Shown here: positions 8,488 to 18,075 of the stretch, piece after piece
Numbering within the stretch: the first letter of the stretch is position 1
Layout: each line of letters starts with the position of its first letter
Translations under genes and position numbers: made by a program
Notes under the pieces: generated by a model
Database searches by the model: none
The model's input: the letters and a program-made list of their open reading frames with translations, nothing else
What the model was told of the DNA's origin: nothing
DNA from: Flavobacterium sp. ALJ2
GTDB lineage: Bacteria > Bacteroidota > Bacteroidia > Flavobacteriales > Flavobacteriaceae
Assembly (NCBI RefSeq): GCF_015594725.1
Contig: NZ_JADNRC010000010.1
Location: 124,001 to 188,000, forward strand
Length of the DNA stretch: 64,000 nt
Reading direction: 5' to 3'

Positions 8488-9738
8488 TTAATTTCTAAAA
8501 TCATTTAAAGATTTTTCAATAATTTCAAGACACTCATGAATTTGAGATTCTGTCATTACCAATGGTGGTGCTAATCTAATTTTATTTCCGTGAGTAGGTT
8601 TAGCCAATAATCCATTATCTCTAAATTTAAGGCAAATTTCCCAAGCTAAATCAGAATCTTCACCACAATTTATCACAATTGCATTTAATAATCCTTTACC
8701 ACGAACCAACGTAATCAGGTTATTTTTTTTGGCAATTTCATTCAAACCTTTTCTTAAAATAATCCCTAAACGTTCTGCATTTTCAGCTAGATTTTCATCT
8801 TTAATTACTTCAAGTGCAGCAATAGCAACTGCAGCAGCAACAGGGTTTCCTCCAAAAGTCGATCCGTGTTGTCCTGGTTTAATAACATTCATAATTTCGT
8901 CATTACACAAAACTGCAGAAACAGGATAAACACCACCAGAAATTGCTTTACCTAAAATTAAAATATCAGGCTGAACATTCTCGTGATGAACGGCTAATAA
9001 TTTTCCAGTACGTGCAATTCCAGTTTGAACTTCATCTGCAATAAATAAAACATTATGTTCTTCACACAAGGCTTTTGCTTTTGCTAAATATCCTTCAGAA
9101 GGAACATAAACACCCGCTTCACCCTGAATTGGTTCAACCAAAAATCCAGCAATATTTGTTGAAGATTCCAAAACTTTTTTAAGAGCTTCAAGATTATCAT
9201 ATTCTATTTTTATAAAGCCATCAGTAAATGGTCCGAAGTTTTTACGAGCAGCTTCATCATTAGAGAATGAAATGATAGTTGTTGTTCTTCCATGAAAATT
9301 ATTCTCACAAACAATAATCTGAGCTTGGTTCTCAGGAATACCTTTAACTTCATAAGCCCATTTTCTACATACTTTAAGTGCCGTTTCAACAGCCTCAGCA
9401 CCAGTATTCATTGGTAAAACTTTATCAAAACCAAAGTATTTGGTTACAAATTCTTCATAAGGTCCTAATTGATCGTTATAAAAAGCACGAGAAGTCAATG
9501 TAAGTTTTTGAGCTTGATCAACCATAGCCTTTATAATTCTTGGATGGCAATGCCCTTGATTGACCGCAGAATAAGCAGATAAAAAGTCATAATATTTTTT
9601 CCCATCTATATCCCAAACATAAACACCCTCACCTCTTTCTAAAACTACTGGAAGTGGGTGATAATTATGTGCTCCATACTTATTCTCTTTTTCAATCAAG
9701 ATTTCTGATTTTGATGAAAGGTTTTGTTTTGTCTGCAT
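8488..9738 (-). CDS. rocD: ornithine--oxo-acid aminotransferase
   Basis: A 416-aa class-III PLP aminotransferase that converts ornithine and 2-oxoglutarate to glutamate-5-semialdehyde and glutamate in arginine/ornithine catabolism. The PLP lysine is K264 in [17 protein letters not shown], and the cofactor Asp is D235 in [16 protein letters not shown]. The N-terminal substrate region [19 protein letters not shown] is typical of ornithine aminotransferases and separates it from acetylornithine aminotransferases. Length matches the family. It is transcribed divergently from an Lrp/AsnC regulator, its probable controller. A full Bacteroidota promoter lies 30-59 nt upstream of its start. It ends toward the SusCD operon, sharing the terminator at 8436-8466. 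Confidence 0.93.
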   Translation of the reverse strand: MQTKQNLSSKSEILIEKENKYGAHNYHPLPVVLERGEGVYVWDIDGKKYYDFLSAYSAVNQGHCHPRIIKAMVDQAQKLTLTSRAFYNDQLGPYEEFVTKYFGFDKVLPMNTGAEAVETALKVCRKWAYEVKGIPENQAQIIVCENNFHGRTTTIISFSNDEAARKNFGPFTDGFIKIEYDNLEALKKVLESSTNIAGFLVEPIQGEAGVYVPSEGYLAKAKALCEEHNVLFIADEVQTGIARTGKLLAVHHENVQPDILILGKAISGGVYPVSAVLCNDEIMNVIKPGQHGSTFGGNPVAAAVAIAALEVIKDENLAENAERLGIILRKGLNEIAKKNNLITLVRGKGLLNAIVINCGEDSDLAWEICLKFRDNGLLAKPTHGNKIRLAPPLVMTESQIHECLEIIEKSLNDFRN

Positions 9739-9767
9739 AATTATTTATTTTTTTTAAACTTAAGTTA

Positions 9768-9797
9768 CAAAATTAGCCCTTTTTATATATTTTACAA
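9768..9797 (-). promoter_or_regulatory. Bacteroidota-type promoter of rocD
   Basis: On the minus strand TTG (9797-9795), a 19-nt spacer and TAATTTTG (9775-9768) match the primary sigma consensus TTG-N19-TAnnTTTG exactly. Transcription would start about 20-25 nt upstream of the rocD ATG. The 224-bp gap to the divergent regulator has room for Lrp-type operators, none of which I can define. Confidence 0.7.
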
Positions 9798-9962
9798 CAA
9801 AAAAAAGTTATTATGACTTAAAATTTATTTATTTTACAAAAATTTAAATTTAAAAAACATCAATTCGAGTCATTTTTAAAAAGAAACATTCTATTTAAAA
9901 ATCACAAAAAACAATTACTTTTATAACTAACAGAAACAATCATTTTAATTCAGAACAAAACA

Positions 9963-10415
9963 ATGGATATATTAGACGAATTCGATATCAGTATCATAAA
10001 AGAGCTGGAAAAAGATGGCAGAATGGCCTTCTCCTCTATCGCTTCTAATCTAAAAATCTCAAACACGATGGTTCATCAACGGGTTAACAGACTAATAGAT
10101 CATGGCATTTTAACTGGAATAAAACCTGTTGTAAACGAAAAAAAAATTGGATATGATTGGGCATCTTTTACAGGAATTACACTCAACAAAGATTCCGATT
10201 CAAATCGCATAATAGAAGCATTAAAAGAAATCCCAGAAGTTACTGAATGTTATTTTGTAACTGGATCATTTACCCTTTACCTAAAAATTATAGCTACGAA
10301 TCATGAGCATATGAGAAAAATACTCTACGAAAAAATAGATAGTATTCCTGGTATTGCAAAAACTGATTCAATTATAGAATTAGGATGTGCTTTTAAACGA
10401 AATATTACTTTATAA
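9963..10415 (+). CDS. Lrp/AsnC family transcriptional regulator
   Basis: A 150-aa regulator with an N-terminal helix-turn-helix (about 22-45: FSSIASNLKISNTMVHQRVN) and a C-terminal RAM ligand-binding domain (VTECYFVTGSFTLYLKIIA, SIIELG). Such proteins form octameric discs and respond to amino acids. Being divergent from rocD it probably regulates ornithine/arginine breakdown, and possibly the M28 peptidase gene that begins 21 nt after its stop. The specific ligand cannot be read from sequence. Confidence 0.9.
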   Translation: MDILDEFDISIIKELEKDGRMAFSSIASNLKISNTMVHQRVNRLIDHGILTGIKPVVNEKKIGYDWASFTGITLNKDSDSNRIIEALKEIPEVTECYFVTGSFTLYLKIIATNHEHMRKILYEKIDSIPGIAKTDSIIELGCAFKRNITL

Positions 10416-10436
10416 TCAACCTTATAAACTAAAAAT

Positions 10437-11939
10437 ATGCGTCAACAATTCCTTTTACCAGTTATTTTATTTCTCTGCAAATCTGTCTTGTTTTCGCAAA
10501 CTATTGTCCAAAATCCATCCAAAAGTGATTTCTCAGGAACCCTTTCCTTTTTAGCTTCTGATTGGATGGAAGGCCGCGGCTCTACTCAAAAAGGTGGTTT
10601 TATGGCTTCTGAATATATTGCATCAATGATGGAGTTATATCAATTAATTCCTTATAACAGTAAATCTGGATATTTTCAAGATTTTAAAATCCTAGAACAC
10701 ACCGTAAAGAAAACATCTTTTGAAATTAAAAAAAGAAATACAGAAACACTCCTTCTTTCACCAGAAAACGATTATCAAGTCACTCCAATTACGCAATCTT
10801 TACAAAGAGAAGCCCAAATAGTTTTTGCAGGTTACGGGCTAAGCATACCAAAAGAAGGCTGTGATGATTATAAAAACCTAAATGTAAAAGGAAAAATTGT
10901 TGTTATTTTAAAAGGATTCCCAGGCCATCAAGACAGTACCTCAACTTTATATCAGAAATTTAAAAAATTATTCCCAGAAGAAAATAATCTGGAAGAAGTC
11001 AAAATACAAACTGCCATCAATAAAAATGCAATTGCTTTAATTATTATAGGAGCAAATGGAGATCCGAAATTTAAAAATTTCAAAGAAGATGCTCTTTTAC
11101 ATTCATTAGAAACACCAACTACAACTGCTATTCCTCTTTTTAAATTAAATAAATCGGCAGCTGAAAAACTTTTTTCAGGAAATAGTATTTCATTAGAAAC
11201 AGTTGAGAAAAATTATGCAAATAAAATAGGCATTCCTCCTGTTCAATTAAAAAACACAACAGTTAATTTTTCCATTGAATTACAAACAAAAACTTTTCCT
11301 GTTCGAAATGTTCTGGGAATGATTCAAGGAAAAGATACTACTAAAACCATTATTGTAGGTGCTCATTACGATCATTTAGGAATCATAAATGATACAATCT
11401 ATAATGGTGCCGACGATAACGCTTCGGGAGTTTCAGGAATGTTGGCATTAGCTAAGAACTGGTCTGAATCAAAAATAAAACCACCGTGCAATATCTTATT
11501 TGCTTCTTGGACTGCAGAAGAAATGGGACTTTTAGGAAGTCAAAATTTTATTCAAAATTTCGATTTAAAGAAACAAAAAATACTGCTCGTTATCAATATG
11601 GATATGATATCAAGAAGTGCTCCAGAAGATAAAACCCATCGAGTTTTAAGCATTGGAACACAGGAAGGAAGCGATAGTTTAAAAGAAATAATTACTTTTA
11701 GCAATAGCAAACTTTCTAAACCTTTTACACTCGATCTTTGGGAAACCAATGGACATACCGGAAGTGATTATGCCTCTTTTGCAGCTAAAGGAATTCCAGT
11801 TATGACTTATTTTAGTGGTTTTCATGATGATTATCACTCCATTCGAGATGTAGCCTCAAAAGTAGATTTAGATAAAATTCAAGATGTTCTTTTTATAATT
11901 AATACATCTCTCTTAAGATTTATAGCAAATATGCCTTAA
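10437..11939 (+). CDS. exported M28 family aminopeptidase
   Basis: A 500-aa protein with a signal peptide (about 1-20) and an M28 zinc-peptidase fold interrupted by a PA-like domain. Metal ligands and catalytic residues are visible: H310 and D312 in GAHYDHLG, D326 in NGADDNASG, the Glu pair in WTAEEMGLLGSQ, Asp in INMDMIS and His in DDYHSIRD. The PA-like part includes IVFAGYG and KGKIVVILKG. It should cleave N-terminal residues from peptides outside the cytoplasm. It sits 21 nt after the Lrp gene and 17 nt before the cyanophycinase-like gene, at the head of an exported-hydrolase operon. Confidence 0.9.
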   Translation: MRQQFLLPVILFLCKSVLFSQTIVQNPSKSDFSGTLSFLASDWMEGRGSTQKGGFMASEYIASMMELYQLIPYNSKSGYFQDFKILEHTVKKTSFEIKKRNTETLLLSPENDYQVTPITQSLQREAQIVFAGYGLSIPKEGCDDYKNLNVKGKIVVILKGFPGHQDSTSTLYQKFKKLFPEENNLEEVKIQTAINKNAIALIIIGANGDPKFKNFKEDALLHSLETPTTTAIPLFKLNKSAAEKLFSGNSISLETVEKNYANKIGIPPVQLKNTTVNFSIELQTKTFPVRNVLGMIQGKDTTKTIIVGAHYDHLGIINDTIYNGADDNASGVSGMLALAKNWSESKIKPPCNILFASWTAEEMGLLGSQNFIQNFDLKKQKILLVINMDMISRSAPEDKTHRVLSIGTQEGSDSLKEIITFSNSKLSKPFTLDLWETNGHTGSDYASFAAKGIPVMTYFSGFHDDYHSIRDVASKVDLDKIQDVLFIINTSLLRFIANMP

Positions 11940-11956
11940 CTAAACCAGATAAAACC

Positions 11957-12820
11957 ATGAAAAACCAATTACTGTTCAATTATTTGTCAAAAAAACAACT
12001 ATTGATTTCACTCCTATTCATGAGTTGCCTTCTTCAGGCACAAACACCTAAAGGAAAACTATTTATAATTGGCGGTGGAGACCGATCTGATAATTTGATG
12101 AAACAAGTCTTAAGTGTTGCCGACTTAACAAAAAAAGATTACATCGTCGTTTTACCAATGTCTAGTGAAGAACCAGATAGCTCCTTTATCTTTTTTAAAA
12201 CACAAATGCTAAAATTGACAACAAATCCAATTGTAATGTTCAACTTTAATGCAGCAACAGCACAAAATAAAACATTAACTGACTCACTACAAAAAGCAAA
12301 ACTAATTTTTATAAGCGGAGGCGACCAAACACGTTTTATGAATATAGTTCAAAATACTCCAATAAAAACAGCCATACAAAAAGCTTATGAAAACGGAAGT
12401 ACAATTTCTGGAACAAGTGCTGGTGCAGCTGTAATGTCAGAAAAAATGATAACAGGAAATCAAAAATTGCAAAAAGAATATTCAGGAACTTTTGATAATA
12501 TTAGATATGACAATCTAGAAACCTCAGAAGGTTTAGGATTAATTAAAACCGCCATTATTGATCAGCATTTTTTAAAGAGAAATCGTTACAATCGACTCCT
12601 AACGGCTTTAGTTGAATTTCCAACTTTAACCGGAATTGGAATTGATGAAGCTACCGCAATTATTGTTCGAAACAATCAGGTTGAAGTTGCTGGAGATAGT
12701 GAAGTCATTGTAGTTAGAAATCCAAAAGGAATTTTAAAAGCTAAAAATAACAACCTGATATCTATAGAAAATCTTCAAATGAGTATTTATACCGCAGGAC
12801 AAAAATTTAATATAAACTAA
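11957..12820 (+). CDS. exported cyanophycinase-like serine peptidase (S51)
   Basis: A 287-aa protein with an N-terminal hydrophobic export signal ending near LLQAQ, then the peptidase-S51/cyanophycinase fold: GKLFIIGGGDRSDN, LIFISGGDQTRFM and the nucleophile elbow SGTSAGAAVMSE with Ser154. Also present are a later GLGLIKTAIIDQHFLKRNR segment and GIGIDEATAIIV, both typical of the family. Cyanophycinases split the Asp-Arg polymer cyanophycin into beta-Asp-Arg dipeptides; relatives act on other peptides. Export suits scavenging of an external substrate. It ends 2 nt before the acylase gene. The actual substrate is not proven. Confidence 0.87.
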   Translation: MKNQLLFNYLSKKQLLISLLFMSCLLQAQTPKGKLFIIGGGDRSDNLMKQVLSVADLTKKDYIVVLPMSSEEPDSSFIFFKTQMLKLTTNPIVMFNFNAATAQNKTLTDSLQKAKLIFISGGDQTRFMNIVQNTPIKTAIQKAYENGSTISGTSAGAAVMSEKMITGNQKLQKEYSGTFDNIRYDNLETSEGLGLIKTAIIDQHFLKRNRYNRLLTALVEFPTLTGIGIDEATAIIVRNNQVEVAGDSEVIVVRNPKGILKAKNNNLISIENLQMSIYTAGQKFNIN

Positions 12821-12822
12821 CT

Positions 12823-15024
12823 ATGTTCAATTACCTTAAAATAATAAAACTAAGTTTTGTTCTTACTTGTATAACCTTTCAAATTTCTGCACAGAAAATA
12901 AATACGAAAGAGATTAATCGGCTTAAAAAATTAGCACAGCAGGTTACCATAATTCGAGATAATTGGGGAATCCCACATGTTTATGGGAAAACCGATGCTG
13001 ATGCTGTATTTGGATTACTTTACGCGCAATGCGAAGATGATTTTAAGCGAATTGAGATGAATTATATTGAAAAACTAGGACGCCTTTCAGAAATAAAAGG
13101 ACAATCAGTTTTATACAATGATCTCGAAATACGTCTTTTAATTGATACACAAGAAGCTAAATCAGATTATAAAAAAGCACCTGACTGGCTCAAAAAACTT
13201 TTAAATAGTTATGCAGATGCTATCAATTTTTATTTATACAATCATCCAGAAGTAAAACCAGCCCTTTTAACTCATTTTGAACCGTGGTTCCCTTTGCTTT
13301 GGACTGATGGGAGCATTGGAGCCATAAGCACTGCCGATCTTACAACTGGTGAACTAAAAGCTTTTTATTCTGGAAATAATGACAAAGTAGCTTATGTAGA
13401 AAGAGAAAAAAATGTACAAACAGGCTCAAACGGTTTTGCATTTTCACCATCAAAAACAGCTGATGGAAATGCTATTTTATACATTAATCCTCATACCACT
13501 TTTTACTTTAGACCTGAAGTTCAGGTAACAAGTGAAGAAGGGCTAAATACATATGGAGCAGTAACTTGGGGACAGTTTTTTATTTATCAGGGCTTTAATG
13601 AGAATTGTGGTTGGATGCATACATCATCAAATGTAGATGTTGCTGATATGTATGCAGAAAAAATAGTTCATAAAAAAAATAAATTATTTTATGAATTTGA
13701 TAAAAAGCTACTGCCTGTTATCGAAAAAGAAATTACAATAAACTATACTGAAAACGGCAAATTAATTCCCAAAAAATTTAAAACCTATTTTACCAATAAC
13801 GGACCGATTATGGCCAAACGCGATGGAAAATGGATTAGTTTAAAATCGAATAACCGATCAATGACAAGTCTAATTCAGAGTTGGATAAGAACAAAATCGA
13901 CCAATTTTGAAGAATATAAAAAAGCAATGGATTTAAAAGCCAATACTTCCAACAATACCGTTTATGCAGATAACAAAGGAAACATTGCGTATTGGCACGG
14001 AAACTTTATTCCAATAAGAGACAAAAATCTCAATTGGTCAAAAGTCGTTGATGGTTCCGTTTCATCAACGCAATGGAAAGGTCTTCATGAAGTAAATGAA
14101 ACTGTACATATATATAATCCGATAAATGGCTGGCTTCAAAATTGTAATTCTACACCCTATTCAGTAGCTGGAGAAAACAGTCCTAAAAAAGAAAACTATT
14201 TGCCTTATATGGCACCTGATGGAGAAAACTTTAGAGGAGTAAATGCCGTTCGCATATTTAGCAAAGGCGATAATTACACATTAGACAAAGTAATTGCCGA
14301 TGGATATGACACTAAATTATCCATATTTGAAATCTTAATTCCAAGTTTAATTACTGTATTCGAAAAAAGTATAAAGACTACAGATCCAGAATATAATGAT
14401 TTAACAGAATCAATTGCTATGCTAAAAAACTGGGATTATTATGCAAAAGAAAATTCTATAGCAACAACATTAGCCGTTGAATGGGCGTATAAATTAGACC
14501 CAATTATCTTAAAAGCTTATATTGATGAAGGTGAATTGGATCAGGTTGAAAACACTAAAAATTTTGCAAAAAATGCAACTGCAGCTCAACTAATACCACA
14601 ATTGCAATCCGTTTTAAAAGAACTAAAATCAAAATGGGGAACATGGAAAGTAGCTTGGGGCGAAATTAACCGCTTTCAACGTTCTAGCGGTGACATCGAT
14701 TTAAAATATGACGATTCAAAACCAAGTTTATCAATTGCTTTTGGTCCAGGTTCCTGGGGAAGCTTACCTTCTTTTAAAAGCAGCTACCAAAATGATTCTA
14801 AAAAACGTTATGGATACAATGGTAATAGTTTTGTTTGCGCTGTAGAATTTGGTTCAAAAATAAAGGCAAAATCGTTATTAGCAGGAGGAAACAGTGGTGA
14901 TCCAACTTCAAAACATTTTGCTGACCAAGCTGAAATGTATCAAAAAGGTGAGTTTAAAGAAGTCTTATTTTATAAAGAAGATGTCATAAAAAATGCAAAA
15001 AAAAACTATCATCCTGGTAAATAA
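12823..15024 (+). CDS. penicillin acylase family (N-terminal-nucleophile amidase)
   Basis: A 733-aa exported precursor (signal peptide about 1-24) of the penicillin/acyl-homoserine-lactone acylase family. These self-cleave into alpha and beta chains whose new N-terminal Ser is the nucleophile. Here the scissile site is GSNGFAFSPSKT with Ser202, followed by the usual NPHT segment. N-terminal features include TIIRDNWGIPHVYGKTDADAV, close to the family opening (DxxGIPHI). The C-terminal part has SFVCAVEFG and LAGGNSGDPTSKHFADQ. The substrate could be an N-acylated amino acid, acyl-homoserine lactone or lipopeptide. It starts 2 nt after the cyanophycinase-like gene, so translation is probably coupled. 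Confidence 0.88.
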   Translation: MFNYLKIIKLSFVLTCITFQISAQKINTKEINRLKKLAQQVTIIRDNWGIPHVYGKTDADAVFGLLYAQCEDDFKRIEMNYIEKLGRLSEIKGQSVLYNDLEIRLLIDTQEAKSDYKKAPDWLKKLLNSYADAINFYLYNHPEVKPALLTHFEPWFPLLWTDGSIGAISTADLTTGELKAFYSGNNDKVAYVEREKNVQTGSNGFAFSPSKTADGNAILYINPHTTFYFRPEVQVTSEEGLNTYGAVTWGQFFIYQGFNENCGWMHTSSNVDVADMYAEKIVHKKNKLFYEFDKKLLPVIEKEITINYTENGKLIPKKFKTYFTNNGPIMAKRDGKWISLKSNNRSMTSLIQSWIRTKSTNFEEYKKAMDLKANTSNNTVYADNKGNIAYWHGNFIPIRDKNLNWSKVVDGSVSSTQWKGLHEVNETVHIYNPINGWLQNCNSTPYSVAGENSPKKENYLPYMAPDGENFRGVNAVRIFSKGDNYTLDKVIADGYDTKLSIFEILIPSLITVFEKSIKTTDPEYNDLTESIAMLKNWDYYAKENSIATTLAVEWAYKLDPIILKAYIDEGELDQVENTKNFAKNATAAQLIPQLQSVLKELKSKWGTWKVAWGEINRFQRSSGDIDLKYDDSKPSLSIAFGPGSWGSLPSFKSSYQNDSKKRYGYNGNSFVCAVEFGSKIKAKSLLAGGNSGDPTSKHFADQAEMYQKGEFKEVLFYKEDVIKNAKKNYHPGK

Positions 15025-15126
15025 TTTTCAACTTAACAATCAGCTTACAAAAAAGGTAGAAGAAATACATTTTTGAAGTTTTTTTGTAACATAAAATTTC
15101 TAATATTTGTTTAAATTTACGAAACT

Positions 15127-15900
15127 ATGAAAAAATCACACCTTCTCTTATTTACTATTATTCTTTTTTGCCAAACTATGAGCGCACAATTAAAACAAGT
15201 AAAATATACTGATGGAAGTCAGGTTTTAAATGGGCTCGCTATTAATCCTACAACAAAAAGCAATGAAAATCCTGGGATATTAATCCTTCCTGCTTGGAAA
15301 GGTATTGATAATGCATCCAAAGAAATTGCTGAAAACTTAGCCAATTTGGGGTATCATGTTTTTATTGCAGATATATACGGACAAGGAAACTATCCAAATG
15401 ATAATACCGAAGCAGGTAAACTATCTGGATATTACAAGAGTAATTTTAGTATTTATCAAAACAGAATTAATCTAGCTTTACAACAATTAGTAAAATCAGG
15501 AGCCAATGTTAATAATACTGCTATAATTGGGTATTGTTTTGGAGGAACAGGTGCTCTTGAAGCTGCAAGAGGACATCTTAATATACAGGGAGTTGTTTCA
15601 TTTCATGGTGGTTTAGGAAAAGATATTAAACGACCAGCCCAGCCTATTACAGCAAAGGTTTTAGTTTGCCATGGTGCCGATGATCCATATGAGTCAAAAG
15701 AAGAAATTAACTCTTTTCAACAAGAAATGCGCGATACCAGAGCCGATTGGCAAATGATTTATTATGCAAATGCGGTACACTCTTTTACCAATCCCGAAGC
15801 AGGAAATGATAATTCTAAAGGGGCAGCATATAATGAAAAAGCCGCTAAACGTTCCTTTGAACATTTAAAACTTTTCTTAAACGAAGTCCTAAAAAAATAA
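15127..15900 (+). CDS. exported dienelactone hydrolase family protein
   Basis: A 257-aa alpha/beta hydrolase with a signal peptide ending near MSAQ. The dienelactone-hydrolase triad is visible: nucleophile C137 in GYCFGGTGALE, Asp in VCHGADDPYE and His in NAVHSFTNPEAG. Members hydrolyse ester or lactone bonds; many exported relatives have no known substrate. It begins 102 nt after the acylase gene, following an AT-rich stretch that may hold its own promoter (a TAATATTTG-like box at 15101 has one extra spacer base). No terminator separates the two. Confidence 0.85.
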   Translation: MKKSHLLLFTIILFCQTMSAQLKQVKYTDGSQVLNGLAINPTTKSNENPGILILPAWKGIDNASKEIAENLANLGYHVFIADIYGQGNYPNDNTEAGKLSGYYKSNFSIYQNRINLALQQLVKSGANVNNTAIIGYCFGGTGALEAARGHLNIQGVVSFHGGLGKDIKRPAQPITAKVLVCHGADDPYESKEEINSFQQEMRDTRADWQMIYYANAVHSFTNPEAGNDNSKGAAYNEKAAKRSFEHLKLFLNEVLKK

Positions 15901-15942
15901 CCATAACTATCTCAAACCAAAAAATACCAAACCTTTTTTTTT

Positions 15943-16944
15943 ATGTCAAAAAGCGCTTTACGAAAAGACAAAACCTGCCTGAATTGCAGACACGTTGTTG
16001 ATCAGAAATTTTGCCCCAATTGTGGACAGGAAAATACTGATACTCGAAAAACATTCCACCATTTATTTATTCATTTTTTCGAAGATTTAACGCATTATGA
16101 GAATGCTTTTTGGCGTACAATTAGAAATCTTTTATTCAAACCATCCGCTCTAACCAAAGAATATCTTTCAGGAAAACGTTTGTCTTATTTAGCACCAGTT
16201 CGATTATATATTTTTATCAGCTTTGTTACCTTTCTTTTAATTGCATTATTCCCCAATTCAGTAACAGAAAATCTGACAAAAAGTGAAAATGAAATTACGT
16301 ATAATTTCGAAAAAGAAAATACAAAAGAGATTAAAAACTGGAATGAAAAGTCATATTTTAAGTCGAAAACAGTGGATAAGTCCTATTTTAAGCTAAAAAC
16401 AATGAAAGAGATTGATTCCATTCAAAAATATGGAAAAGAAAAAGAAAAACTTAATGAGTTTGAATACTGGATTTATGAGAAAGCAGTCCACGTGACGGAG
16501 ACAAACACTAAAAAGGAAATCATTGAAAAGTTTATCGAATCTTTTGTTCATAACATACCTAAGATTCTTTTCATCATAATGCCATTTTTCGCTTTCTTCT
16601 TATGGATTTTTCATAACAAAAAGAAATGGTACTATTTTGATCACGGAATTTTCACTTTGCATTATTTTTCATTTTTGCTGCTCATGTTCCTCATTTTGTT
16701 CATTACAGAGAAATTATTTGGATTACTCGGTTCAACTAGTGCTTTGAGCTTTATTTCGGGCATTATATATTTTGTAGGAATAGTCTGGATGTGTTATTAT
16801 TTTTATCCGGCGCATCATCGTTTTTATGGAGAAACAAGATTTGTTTCCTTTGTTAAAAGTGCAACATTATTCTTTATCAACTTCTTTTTTATAGTATTTT
16901 TACTAACATTCTATATTTTATATACATTCATAAATTTACACTAA
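15943..16944 (+). CDS. DUF3667 zinc-ribbon membrane protein
   Basis: A 333-aa protein with an N-terminal zinc ribbon (CLNCRHVVDQKFCPNCGQ, two CxxC pairs at about 15-33), a conserved HLFIHFFEDLTHYENAFWRT helix and a first membrane span after SYLAPVRLYIF. A charged Lys/Glu-rich loop of roughly 100 residues follows, then three or four C-terminal spans. This is the DUF3667 architecture; the function is unknown. It lies between two hydrolase genes, 6 nt before the M28 lipoprotein gene. Confidence 0.82.
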   Translation: MSKSALRKDKTCLNCRHVVDQKFCPNCGQENTDTRKTFHHLFIHFFEDLTHYENAFWRTIRNLLFKPSALTKEYLSGKRLSYLAPVRLYIFISFVTFLLIALFPNSVTENLTKSENEITYNFEKENTKEIKNWNEKSYFKSKTVDKSYFKLKTMKEIDSIQKYGKEKEKLNEFEYWIYEKAVHVTETNTKKEIIEKFIESFVHNIPKILFIIMPFFAFFLWIFHNKKKWYYFDHGIFTLHYFSFLLLMFLILFITEKLFGLLGSTSALSFISGIIYFVGIVWMCYYFYPAHHRFYGETRFVSFVKSATLFFINFFFIVFLLTFYILYTFINLH

Positions 16945-16950
16945 CAAAAA

Positions 16951-17967
16951 ATGAAAAAAATTGTAATTCTATTACTAATTGTCTCTTCCTTTTCATGTAA
17001 GAACACGCAAAGTGTAGCTACTAAAGACAATTCGGATCCAACCAAATATATGAACACCATAACTGCTGCCGAATTAAAAAAGCATCTTTATATAGTCGCA
17101 TCAGATGAAATGGAAGGAAGAGAAACCGGCTCAAAAGGACAAAAAAAAGTTGGTGTATATCTTATCGATCAATACAAAAAAGATAAAATTTCTTTTCCTA
17201 AAGGAGCAACCGATTACTACCAACATATCCCCGCATCATACTTAAATTCTCGAAGAAATCAGAATTTGCCAGATTCTGAAAACATTTGGGCGTATATTGA
17301 AGGTACTGAAAAACCAGATGAAGTACTAGTTATTTCAGCTCATTATGACCACGTAGGCATGAAAAATGGTGAAGTCTATAATGGTGCCGACGATGATGGA
17401 TCTGGAACTGTTGCCTTGCTAGAAATGGCTCAAGCATTTGCAAAAGCAAAGGAAGAAGGACACGGTCCCAAACGTTCTATCCTTTTCTTACATGTAACTG
17501 GAGAAGAACATGGCTTACATGGTTCCCGTTTTTACTCAGAAAACCCATTATTCCCTATTGTAAATACAATAGCTGACATTAATATCGATATGATTGGACG
17601 TCGCGACGTAGAACATGCAAATACAAATAATTATGTATATGTAATTGGTGCTGACAGACTATCGAGCGATTTACATAATATCGTAGTCGCTCAAAATAAA
17701 AAATATACTAAAATAGATTTAGATTTTAAATTTAATGACCCAAAAGATCCGAATCATTTTTATGAGCGCTCAGATCATTATAATTTTGCTAAACTTGGTA
17801 TTCCATCAGTATTCTTGTTCAATGGAGTTCATGAAGATTACCATAAAAAAGGAGATAAACCTGAAAAAATCGAATACGATGCTTTAACAAAAAGAACCCA
17901 ATTGGCATTTGTAATAGCATGGGATTTGGCAAATAGAGATAACAGACCCGTAGTTGATAAGAAATAA
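16951..17967 (+). CDS. M28 family peptidase lipoprotein
   Basis: A 338-aa lipoprotein (lipobox SSFSC, Cys16) with the M28 zinc aminopeptidase domain. Zn ligands and catalytic residues: His/Asp in SAHYDHVG, Asp in NGADDDGSG, the Glu pair in HVTGEEHGLHGS, Asp in INIDMIGRR and His in HEDYHKKGD. It lacks the PA-like insertion of the 500-aa paralogue at 10437, so the two probably differ in substrate. It starts 6 nt after the DUF3667 gene. The convergent rho gene follows across a shared terminator. Confidence 0.9.
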   Translation: MKKIVILLLIVSSFSCKNTQSVATKDNSDPTKYMNTITAAELKKHLYIVASDEMEGRETGSKGQKKVGVYLIDQYKKDKISFPKGATDYYQHIPASYLNSRRNQNLPDSENIWAYIEGTEKPDEVLVISAHYDHVGMKNGEVYNGADDDGSGTVALLEMAQAFAKAKEEGHGPKRSILFLHVTGEEHGLHGSRFYSENPLFPIVNTIADINIDMIGRRDVEHANTNNYVYVIGADRLSSDLHNIVVAQNKKYTKIDLDFKFNDPKDPNHFYERSDHYNFAKLGIPSVFLFNGVHEDYHKKGDKPEKIEYDALTKRTQLAFVIAWDLANRDNRPVVDKK

Positions 17968-18021
17968 GTTTTTCTAAGATTCAAAAGTTCAAAGACAAAA
18001 AGGTTGGTTCTGAGATTAACA

Positions 18022-18050
18022 AAAAAGGATGAGTTTTACTCATCCTTTTT
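18022..18050. terminator. bidirectional terminator between M28 and rho genes
   Basis: AAAAAGGATGAG (18022-18033) pairs with CTCATCCTTTTT (18039-18050) around TTTTA: a perfect 12-bp stem with A-tract and T-tract on either side, serving the convergent genes. A short degenerate repeat carrying GGTTCTGAGA lies just before it (about 17990-18015). Confidence 0.85.
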
Positions 18051-18075
18051 GTTATATATATCTTAGTTCTTGCCT

